Assembly: GCA_900708905.1 (NCBI GenBank)
Contig: CAADRB010000008.1
Span: 889,120 to 953,119, forward strand
Origin: Hymenolepis diminuta
Lineage: Eukaryota; Platyhelminthes; Cestoda; Cyclophyllidea; Hymenolepididae
DNA length: 64,000 nt
Direction of reading: 5' to 3'
Position numbers and translations under genes: made by a program. The notes below the pieces were generated by a model. That model was not told the DNA's origin. It saw nothing but the letters and a program-made list of their open reading frames with translations, and did no database searches. Below, piece by piece: positions 36,893-48,900 of the stretch. The first letter of the stretch is position 1, and each line of letters starts with the position of its first letter.

Positions 36893-36914
36893 CGTTTTCC
36901 TAATCAGGAAAACG
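36893..36914 (+). promoter_or_regulatory. Perfect hairpin upstream of Unkempt
   Basis: CGTTTTCCT, loop AATC, AGGAAAACG: a 9-bp perfect stem about 80 bp upstream of the Unkempt start codon. It could be a 5' UTR hairpin or a two-fold protein site. Function is unknown. Confidence 0.4.
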
Positions 36915-36993
36915 AAGTTTCGCAATAATGATTATGGTGACTAATCCCGATACATATAGTTATTTTAAAACAACTCGATTACCGCTGGATATT

Positions 36994-39900
36994 ATGGAGA
37001 GACCACGTCATTTAAAGTAGATTTAATTTAAATTATGTAATGCAATAATCACATAGATATTTGAATGAATTTAGGACAACTCAATGCCCTTTATTTCTCG
37101 AGCAGCAGTGTCATAATCATCGACCATATACCTGCTTTTTTTGGCACTTTCCCAATCAAAAACGAAGGAGACCAATAAAGAAGCCTGATGGAACATTTAA
37201 TTACAACCCGGATGTTTACTGTGATAAGTATGATGAAAATTCAGGCACTTGTCCCGATGGAGATGAGTAAGTTGAAATAATGTAATAATTTCCTTTGTTT
37301 GCGTAGATGTCCTTACGCACACCGAAATGCTGGAGACACGGAAAGAAGATATCATCCGCGTTATTTTAAGACTGGAAATTGTATCTATGAGACAACAGAA
37401 AATGGAGCTTGTGTCAAAAATGGTCTTCATTGTGCTTTTGCACATGGGCCTGATGATTTGCGACTACCTGTCTACGATATTCGAGAGGTTCAGGATGCAT
37501 CTTCCTCAAAAGTTACTGTAAATCTTCCTGCCAGTTTAGAGAAGGAACGAGTTCTCAGTGAAGACCCTGCATGGAACGGTGATTTAAGCATATTTTTTTA
37601 TTTCAAATGAAAATAATACGTTCTTATTATTAAACTATCTTTCAAATCCGTTATATTTCTGTTTGTAGACAGTCTATAGATTTATATAATTTATATATAT
37701 GTATATATATAAATTATATATAATTACATATGTATAACTTATTATTTTCTTTTCTATCCGACCGATCTAGTTGCTTAATCACTAACTATGGGGATGTTCT
37801 TTTCGGCCAAATTTCGGGTTAGTTTGTCGGTATAGGCGATGTTGGCCTATGAGCGCTGATGATGACCTTCTGGGTCACTGATCGGTTATTGATCTATTTG
37901 GTGAAGGTTGGATTATGAATCTTTTCCCATTGTTAGCATTTATTCTCGTCACTATCATAAGTTGTAATCAGCTGATAAATGATAGGCTTATCTTCAATCA
38001 ATGCTTCTTTCACATTAATGTGGATTTGGTTCTATAAATCTTTGACAAATCTGCGCTACCACATAATTAATCCTCTCATTTTTTAAATTAATCAATATTT
38101 GTTTTAAAGAGTATATAAACTCATTTTAACCATATTCATGTTTTTAATATTCCACGACCTTGAACTTTCAAACGCTCCTAAAGTACATGCATGCTAACTT
38201 GTATTTATTGCGATGAAAATTGTCAACAGAAGAAAAATTCAGAAAAGTTAGACAACTCTCTCGCGAGAAAAGCTATTAGTTAATTTTGTTTCCCAGTATT
38301 TGACTGTATCGTGATACCCTATTTATCGTAACTTTAGTCAAATTAAGTCTATGTGCATTATTTAAGTTTTTTTCTACCTAGCTCAAAAACTAAAAATAGA
38401 TTTCTCATTTTTTGCCTGGGTATGGGTTTTAATTAAAACCGAAGTGCCCGTTATTTCACGAGCATAATGAAGTCGATTATTTCGCTATCTATGCATTTTC
38501 TACTTATATTTCTAGGTTTCGCATCTAAAAATCTATAATGTTAAACAGCTCCTCGTCTCTTAATTCAAGGTCACATGGTAGTCAGAATTTTGTTCTTTCG
38601 ATTGGTCAATAAGCTACCGCACGTGCTTTTCTTTGATTGGTGCTTTAAATACTTGTTCGAGGATTACTTTGTCTCCCTATCCTCACAAAATAGGAGTGGA
38701 ATTGTATTTCTTTGCTCTGAGGTATTATCCTCAAAGATGCCTTAAACTTGTTTTTTTTTTCATTAAATCTCAAATTGGTTCTTAAAATTTGAATATATTA
38801 TATAACTACTTAATTCGAAGGCGAGCAGTACTTCTTATATGGTTTTGTTGTTTAAAAGGATAGATCACTGTTAATCATACAAAAATATGGCTTCAAATAC
38901 CGCTTTTAAAAATACCTCTTTTCGTTTTCATTGGAATGTTTACTTATTAGATAAGTCATTCCATTTTCAAGAATATTCATTTTAAGTAATGTTCTTGATT
39001 TAATTCGTTTGAAACTCACACGGGGATCTGTGTTCTTTCTCAGGTATTGCAATCAACTACTACTGATTTATGAAACGAAGAATATGAATGAACATTTATC
39101 CTCAAAATATCGAGCCTCAGAGCAAACTTTCTAGTTCCATACAACGCGAATTTAGAAGAAATGGATTCTAATTAGTAGATTTACAAATTCCTTATGAGAA
39201 AATCTAAGTACTACAGATTTCTCTTTCATCCAAAGTGGTTCGATTTGATAATTTTCGATTATTTCGTATTTTAATGAGATGTTTAAGTGATTGATTTGAT
39301 AAGAATGATTTCTAGGTGGCTCTTGTATCTCATGTGGAATATGAGGAGGAAAACGAGACAGGATTGTTGATTATTAAAGTGACTGGGAATGAGGAGTTCG
39401 GTTACTTATTTCTTTATTTAAAAAGAACGAGGTTTGTTTAGGTTGGGAACACATGGATCAATCACCATGTAAATTTCTGCAATTAAAATAAAAACGTAGG
39501 AGAGAAGAGAGGAAAAGACTAGAAAGAATAAAGTTCGAAATGGCATAGTAAGAAAATAAATATTAATTGATAAGTAAACCATAAGTAAGTCATAAGAAAA
39601 ACAGAGTGAAGAGTTGGAAGGGTACGAAAATGAGTGGAAACGGTCCCCTTGTTACAATAACGATTAGCATCTAAAGCAGCATGGGATCGTTACTGAGTAT
39701 ATCTCAGGTTATAACTTCGTATCGGTCTGCGATACGTCCACGTTGATCTGCTTGCTTGCAACTGCTTCCCTTTTGGGCTGGCGGTGTTGCTAGCTTCATC
39801 TGCTTCCATTGCCTCAGTGGCAATGTGTTTGGTGTCTTAAAAACTGTAATATGCGGTAATTAAGAGGCGAGAAGAAAAATGAAAAGCGAATTAAGATGAC

Positions 39901-42900
39901 AAATAGATGTAGAGAGGGATAAGATCACCAGACTCTTTGAACATTAAAGAGTTATGTACAGACAAAAAGAAAGAGTATCCATATGTCTCATAATTTTTTT
40001 AGATATGTTGCATGTAATGGCACGTTACAAAACGGAGTCCTGTCGCAAACCACCTCGAATGTGTCGCCAAGGTTACTCCTGTCCATACTACCACAACGGG
40101 AAGGATAAACGACGAATGCCTGAGCGATGTTTCTATCGAAGCACCCCCTGTCCGGCGGTTAGACCTGCAGACGAGTGGCTAGACAGTTCCCTTTGTGATG
40201 CTGGCGACGCTTGTACCTTCTGTCACACTCGCACCGAACAGCAATTTCATCCTGAGGTAATTCTTCATCTCTTCGAGTTTTGTTGAATTAAAATGATCTG
40301 GCTGAACCAATTTAACTCAACTTCAAGTTTGGGAGGAGGTAGAGCATTGTGGAGTACGGTTATTTATTGCAAGATTTTCCTGTGATGTGCTGATGGGTCA
40401 TTTAACAGGGACTCCGGCTGAATAATAGAATAATAGTGAGAGAAATTTCTGAATAGTAAAACGTTTAAGCTCGTTCATTTACAATGTTAGTAATATTAAT
40501 CGAACTGTCTGATGTAGAACTTTCAAATCTAGGATCTAGTGAAAGTAATCTTCTTTATATTGTAGTGTTTATTCTTGGTTAGTTTTTCCCTGTATTATGT
40601 TCAAACGTGAACAATTGAAATTAAGCATCATGATTTTCTTGATACAGTAAAATTTTGGAGAGGTAGATCATATCTACCGGTGGTGTGCAGCGGTCATTGT
40701 GCATGTCAATCAAGTTAGAGAGTGTGTATTAACGAATGCAGATCATTGATTTTACTCGGATGTAACAATCTCACGAAAGCCTCAAAATCTTAGCAATTCT
40801 TTCTCCATTTCCGGTTGGAAATGTATAATAGTGGAAGATTCATAATCCAGATTTTTTCACGCTCTCATTGTTCGGTGATTTCATTAATGCTGATTCATTT
40901 TATAATTTTATTTTAATTTAGGCAAAACGTTCTCTTAGAACCACTTGATTTCATTGAAATTGTACTTTATAGTTTGAGAAAGCGGAGGATTAATTTCGGT
41001 CGGAGTTTTAACTGTTTTAACTAAAGATGTTCATATCTTCTTTTGGGGTTTTGCGAAATTTTCACTGTTTGCTCTTGTCTGTATAATAGATACATATTAT
41101 ACAGTTTTGGGATTTCTCTAATTTCCCACCTTTTTATCTTAATTCCAATTCCCGTAATGAAATGGAGAATCCTCACTTGTATGTTTAGGTTCTCCATTGA
41201 GTTTACAATACTATTTCTTAGACCATGGAAGACGGGAGACTTGTAGCTCAAATAAAACTTCTTCGCTTAAGGCTTTATATATAAAATGGGATATTTTGGT
41301 TTGATTGACAACCTGTTCAGTCAGTAATATGGTACTGTGGAGAAATCAGTTCCAGGTATTAAAATGAATAAGAAATCGAAGAATCCTGTACCAGATGAAC
41401 AAATTCTGCTTACAAAATTTTATGAATTTCTTGCAGGGCATTGGCTGTTATTTTGCTTTTACTATTAATTAACCTAAAGATTTTTTATGCATTGCTCACA
41501 TTTTCGCCTAAGCCTTCTATAACTGGATGTTAGCAATAGCAAGATCTTTACGGACTATTCTGCGCCGGCGATGCAACGGTTAGGTGCCCATCGGTGTACA
41601 CCCAGTGGACGGAATGGCCAACCACACTGATGGCGTCTGGCTAATAAACTAATGGCGGAATTCGATTTTTTCATCATGAATACTACTCAAAATGAGTGTT
41701 GGAAATCCATTTTCCAAAGGTGCTTGGGATCTTTAGAGAGATCTCTATACTAGTATCATTTATACACTTCAGAGAGTTTCATAAATTACCAAGTTTTTAG
41801 CCTCAATTCAAATTTCCATTAGTAAAATGGACATTTTTGAAATAAATTCAGGCGATGTGTACACTGTAACAGATTACCTAAATATGTTGTTGTTATGGTT
41901 GCGTTTTTTAGAAGCTTCTGGATTTCTTCACCTTCTGTAGGAAAATGGAAACTTCTAGAGGTCCATAGAAACAGATGGACGTCAAAGTAAAGATTGACAT
42001 ATATTCATATAATGTACATTGTAGTGAAATTTGCTTCCTTCATATGACTACACGTTTACAAGTCTAATCCCATAATTTCTCCCTGCTCTCTCCCCTCCAC
42101 ACAAAACATCTATGAAATTTATAACTATTTGCCACATTTTATGTGACATTTTGGGCTTGCGTGTGCATGTTTTTAATATCACGTGGGCTCCCAAACAATG
42201 CCTTTATCACGCTACTGTCAGATTAGATAAATGGTTTGTGTTTAAAACAGTTCAGTCCACTATAATGATTTTGGTTATGTTTTGTCTGTTCTTGTAACTC
42301 TGAATTGAATAACTTTCGAGCACATTATTGAAAGCGTTCACAACACTTTATTTGGGTAGATGGAAGGTACCTTAGAGTTGCTCTTATGAGAAACTCGCAT
42401 TCTGCTATCCTTCTTGTTGATCAAAATTAATCAGTGCGGTTTGCCACCACATCGTTGGGTGCGCACCGATGAGCATTGATCTCGTGACCCCTGACTCATC
42501 AGACTTGGACAACTGTTTTCTAACACGCATAAGAAAATAGCTTTGTAGACTTTAGATGTGGATGTAGAATGTAGAACTTCCTTGGTAAAGAATTTGAATT
42601 CTGCCACCTCTCTTTTACACCCCGACTGAACCAGTACGGTTGACCATTCCCTCTTGAAAGCATTAAAGATGGAGACTTTTTGATTAATGGGGTATAATTT
42701 AGCCGTTGAGCCCTAATCATTATTAAGTTGTTTTTCCGACATTTTATGCCTTGTCTTTGCTTGTAACCTCCAAATTCTTCTTGTTATTACTCAAAGCAAA
42801 GTAAAAAGTTGACATTTTTTATCAAATGGAAGCATCTAAGTTAAATTAAAGAGATTTAAGAATACTGTGTCGGTACATCGTGTACTTGATTTTCGATTAT

Positions 42901-45900
42901 TAGGCTCCCACGCTGGTGCCTGAGAAAGCAATTTTGCTATAACAGCGGACAATCAGTCTTATAATCCAAAACTAAGCATAGGCAGTTGTAATTTGTTATC
43001 AAAAGGAATGTAGATCGTTGTTGAGTTGTAAAACTTCCTCTGGGTCTGGGTTGATAAAACTAAGTTATGATCAATCGGAATAGCGGCAACTAGGATATAA
43101 GGAGTGAAAGCGGAGAGTCGGGTAATATAGAGAATAAAAGTTAGGGCATCTAACGAGGCCGAATTATTTGAATTCTGAATTTATCTGGTGACCTAGCATT
43201 CTAACTTTATGGTTTGATTCTATCATCCCCGCGTAATAGATCAAACTCTGGGTGTTCAGAGTCGATTTAAAATGGTTGTCAAATTACCATAGTACACCTG
43301 TCCCTTCTAATAGTCAATATGTGATGGTGTTGAAGTGTTTTTTCCTACGATTTACAGAACTCAGTAGAATTTGCTCAATATAAATTACTTGCTGTCATAA
43401 ATAAAAATGTAAGATTGGCCACACGTAATTTAGAACAGCCTTCACATGAATATATTGTCAATTCGTTCCTTCCTGCCTAAAAAATAAACTCAAGGTTCTG
43501 ATTTCCTATCGTCTCGTTTTCATCCGATCAAAATTATCCGTTATATTTAATTTCAGAAATACGAGTTGGGCAGAGATGTATAGTTTTCAGAAATACATTT
43601 AGGGTAGGAAAGTTGTAGAATTTGAGGAAATTTTCAGATTTGAAAATAGGTGAAGATTCCCTTCTGATCATTATTTTGGTCCTGAAAATTTCTTTTCGTC
43701 ATTTTATTTTGGACCTAGCTTTATAGACCTGACGATTGTATGAGATGAGAGTTTTCTTAATTAGCTGTAATACTTGCTATAGCAGAAGAAAACATCCATA
43801 TGGAACTGGACAAGCTTATGAGTTTCGATTTCGAATCCCACCGTCCATCTTCTTATGGCTCGTTCAAATCAAATCCACCTAAAATACTCAATTGCCTTTA
43901 TGGATACCCATACCTAATTCCCAATAAGGTGAGAGACATTGTTTTAAACGATTCATGTATAAGTGTAATCACGCCTTGTCTGCATGTGAGGTTCTTTTTT
44001 TCGTGAACTCTCTCACCCACCCCGCCAAGGCCACATTAAAATTTCTGTCCCTTATTGAGGCTGGTATTAATTTCGCGCGTAATTTGTGATTATTTTGTAT
44101 ACTTGAAATCTCAGACAAATTGCAATTAATTTCAAAGGGCTTGAAAATGCTATTTAAATCACTTAACTGTTTATAAAAGGCTTATAAATTTATTTCGTTG
44201 GACATCGATGGATTAGAATGCTAGGTGTGAATCGACATTGATTATCGTTCGATCATCTGCCTATCACAGAAAATCCTACAGACCACAAAGTCTCACCTTG
44301 CTAGCTTTAAAATCGTTAAATCAACGCGAGAATTGTAGTGAAATTGTTGTGCATTGGGTTTGGACAACTCTTTTTAATAATAAAATCGTTAACCCAAAAT
44401 AAGTTATATCGCTTAATTTTTTATTAAATAAGTCTCATGAGACTGTTTATCAATAATAAACAGTGAAGTTAGTTATTCAAATTGTTCTGTTTGCATCTCT
44501 GAGCTCACAAGTTAATCGGTAAATGATGAACATGAAAATATCTGCATTTTAATATTTTCAGGGTTGAATTAATAGCCTTGCATCACTAAGATAAGCACCA
44601 AGGTCATTGCTTAACTCTCGCATTGAGCAGATGGAAATCTCTAATGAGAAACTCCTATATTACTCCACCTTTCTTGATCTTTTTTAACCAAAACATTTGG
44701 CCATATCACTCACTCGATGTAAGCCGATTAGTATTGAACCCGTGGTCTCGACTGTATGTATACCTGAACCTTAACCGCTACACCATCGATTCACATTTTA
44801 ATCAGTAGTAGTTCTAAATCTCATCGGAGAAAGATACTTCCTTAGGGTTTCTCTAAGAAATACCTCTTCCCTTATAAAAGTAGTGAATCTGTGCTGAGGG
44901 ATTTTGAACCGTTGTAATCTGAGTGCTGCATCATTGATATATGCTGCTTTTTTAGTTAAATCATCTTCACTATAGGCCAGTAAGGCAAGAAGATTTACTC
45001 GCGTCTAGACGTTCCTTTTTTATTGCATTGTTGAGACAGTGGTGTCTGGAAACGGCAGAAAAAGGGGACTGCATAAACACTTCAAAATGATGTTAACCAA
45101 ATAATCGAGGGAAAAACGTCAGTTTTATTCAATTTAATTAAGGCGAAATAATAAGTTAAAGTTCATTTCAAAAGTACAAGTTGGACAGGGATGTATATTT
45201 AGAAGAGTGTTTTCCAGCACACACACACACTTCTCTCAATACTGTTTTCATTTCTCCTGACTGAATTTTAACACTTTAGACTTCCCAGTAAGTAACAGGA
45301 ATCACTCATTGAATGCCTAAAAAATCAATGCCTAAAATTATCCATCGCGAATTAACAATTTAAATAAACTTTGAATGGGATTTTACCTTAACTCTCTTCA
45401 TTATTGTAGATATATAAATCCACCAAGTGCAACGATGTTCTCAATTCTGGCTACTGTCCACGCGGGCCATTTTGTGCATTCGCTCATGCCGACTCTGAGA
45501 TGACCTTGGGACGCACTTTCCTCCAATCAGCAGCAGTGGCCACGGCTGTCGTTGCCGCTGCCGCCACAGCTACCACTGCGGGGCTCCAGGCTGCGTCGCC
45601 AAGGCAACATGACGCTTCGCCTGTCTCCTCATCTACGTCTGCATCCTCCTCTGGAGTTTTCTCGCCAGGAATTCGACCAACTATCCTTCCTACTATCACT
45701 TCTCTACAGGCCTCGCACACTTTTCCGACCAGTAAGTTAAATATTATTATTATCATTATTATTATTTGCGGCAAGGCTGAAAAATTTTATGTTTTTTCAT
45801 TGTGGTTGAGCTATTGAAATTGGTTAACAGTACGTCCAATAAGTGATAAAGGGGAGGGGATTGAAAAGTTGGGTAGTAGTTGGGAGTAAAGTCAAAGTAT

Positions 45901-48900
45901 TAACAAGTCTTGGTTCATTTAATTATTGCGTTCGTGACATACAATATTTACTTAATGAATAATTCATTTTCCAAAGTTCATACGTCATGTTTATTGAGCA
46001 AATTCTTTTCTACGATATTCAGTGCTTATTGACCGGTTTCTTAATAAGGTCGATCGGTCTTGCCACTTTAAATACTTCTTTTTCCCAAAGATTGGGAAAG
46101 CAGAATGATCTTTTGTGATATCAATCAGCTTGACTGATTATAATATTGCGAAGCTAATATTTCATTATTCCATCTGATCAAAGAGGACCAGTGAATGTTT
46201 ATATTAAAAATACGGTCTGGACAAGGAGAAAAATTTTTTTTCAACGGAGGAAAAGAATGTAAGACAGGAATATTATGTCTTATGGACGCCGTAGAGTCTG
46301 TCTACATCCAATATTAGTAGTGAGTAGATTGTGACGGATGACATCTGCACAGTAAATAGCTGTCTTATATTATGGAATACAAATCACATAAACACGTAAT
46401 CTTGCAGGGATGACTCAGCAGCAATTTTCACGACCACATCTTTTGGGATCGCTGATCGCATGGGTAACCACATAGATTGGGTTGATTAAGGAATACACCT
46501 TAGGTGGGACAGAGAAAAGTGGCACGTGCATAAGGGGAGAGTGTCACACCACAGGACATTTTAGTTCCGACAATTTATTTAGGGACGTGACATGATTGAT
46601 GTAGAGCGTATACTTATATATATATATATATATATATATGTCTTGTGATAACTAGAATAGCTCTTTCATGCCAATTTAATGCTGGATTCAAGAGGTAAAG
46701 TGTTGAACAAATGTCTATGGTTGGATTCACAATACATACATAGACATTTGCCTATCATTTTCAAGGTCTTCTGTCAGAGCTATTTTGGATTATGCTTTCC
46801 CTTTCTCTTGACATTTGGACTGATAAAGTCTTGGCAACTCTTCTATTATTCTATTTTAGTGCTCAATTATCTCTCCCGACAGCTGTTACTGTCCATCAAG
46901 TGATTAAATGAAGAGTTGACAAATTTTATTTTAATTACTTTGTTGAAGCTCAGAATTAGAAGTTTATTATTTTCCCTTCTTCTTGTGGAAACGCCAAATT
47001 CTTGACTTCAATATTGCAATATGTCGATCAGTTTGTGAGTTTCATTACTCACCCAATATTCATTATTTGCAAATGAAACTGGTAGTCATGGCTGATTCTG
47101 TTACGAAACCTACCAGTGAGTATTCAATAATATGATTGGTTAAATTTCGTTTTTAAAGTTGGAAACCATGACTTCGATGTCCATCGGTGCACGCCCAGTG
47201 AGTGGAATGGCCAACCGTACTGGTTAAGTCTGGCTAATAAGGGGAGGTGACAGATTTCAAGTTTCTTCCATGATGCTATCCTTTTATCCAGGATGAGCTT
47301 GGGAGTTAAAGTTAGGGAGATCTGGTATACCATTCAGGACCAGTCCTACATATTTAAGATAGAGGTCAGCTTACTTAGGTAAGTGGGAATCCACAGTAAT
47401 ATTTTGACTGTTTTCATAGAGCATTATCATTCATATTCAATACTTGATGTCTCCAAATATCGATTATTGCCTGTGTTTCAATTTCCTCTTTTTTTCTAGC
47501 AAACAATTAATGAATGACACATTTCTTGTCTGGTTATTACGCAATTGTACCAATTTAGTGACCATTATATTGTATAATCTNNNNNNNNNNNNNNNNNNNN
47601 NNNNNNNNNNNNNNNNNNNNNNNNNNNNNNNNNNNNNNNNNNNNNNNNNNNNNNNNNNNNNNNNNNNNNNNNNNNNNNNNNNNNNNNNNNNNNNNNNNNN
47701 NNNNNNNNNNNNNNNNNNNNNNNNNNNNNNNNNNNNNNNNNNNNNNNNNNNNNNNNNNNNNNNNNNNNNNNNNNNNNNNNNNNNNNNNNNNNNNNNNNNN
47801 NNNNNNNNNNNNNNNNNNNNNNNNNNNNNNNNNNNNNNNNNNNNNNNNNNNNNNNNNNNNNNNNNNNNNNNNNNNNNNNNNNNNNNNNNNNNNNNNNNNN
47901 NNNNNNNNNNNNNNNNNNNNNNNNNNNNNNNNNNNNNNNNNNNNNNNNNNNNNNNNNNNNNNNNNNNNNNNNNNNNNNNNNNNNNNNNNNNNNNNNNNNN
48001 NNNNNNNNNNNNNNNNNNNNNNNNNNNNNNNNNNNNNNNNNNNNNNNNNNNNNNNNNNNNNNNNNNNNNNNNNNNNNNNNNNNNNNNNNNNNNNNNNNNN
48101 NNNNNNNNNNNNNNNNNNNNNNNNNNNNNNNNNNNNNNNNNNNNNNNNNNNNNNNNNNNNNNNNNNNNNNNNNNNNNNNNNNNNNNNNNNNNNNNNNNNN
48201 NNNNNNNNNGCTGATCGAATCTCTAGAATACTTCAGACAGAAAAGGCGTGTGTTGATATAGCATTCTCGCAATTTCTGTTTCTCGAGAGTCTTCAAAACG
48301 CTTTTCTGATTGGTTACTGATTGTGCTAGCCAATAATACGCCTCTGCGCGCATTTTGAAATGTGTAGCGCAGTCTGTTTCGTATGTGTCTATGGCTTAAA
48401 AAGGGGCTGGATCATTGTCACGTGATCAGGAACTTACTAGAATTAGGACAAGCATAAACCACGCGTGTTCACTCTGCCTCTTTTTTGTCTTTCAAAGTCT
48501 TTCCACTTCTGTCCCATGTGTTTTCATGACTGCCACATTCATGCAAAAGAGATGAATTTAATGAGCAAGGAAGGAACTTTCGTTACACGTGACATTTCTT
48601 TCAAATTTCTTTACCATACTATTGAATTATTAAAAGCTAAATTAAGTAGCGATTGAATCTGATAAACTAGTTGTACTCGCTTATAAATCACTGTGGGACT
48701 GTTTTAATTAGTTCTTTTTTACCAGAATTGCAACCTATCATTCTACTGAAGTGGAGTAGTAGGAATTTCAGGAATTTTCTAGATTAGAAGGTTTTCTTTT
48801 AAATTATGTGAAATTAATCCTTATCGTTAAGTTCTCACTGAATGGTGATGAATTGAGATAGTATTCAGTAAATTCCTATTGGAAACTTCTCTTTGTGCTC

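Noticed and set aside
45484..45774. 96-codon minus-strand frame across Unkempt exon 5
   Set aside because: It is a shadow of the plus-strand exon, which encodes finger 6 and has proper splice sites.
47444..48353. Long open frames of about 260 codons on both strands
   Set aside because: They are open only because they run through 629 Ns; there is no real coding evidence.
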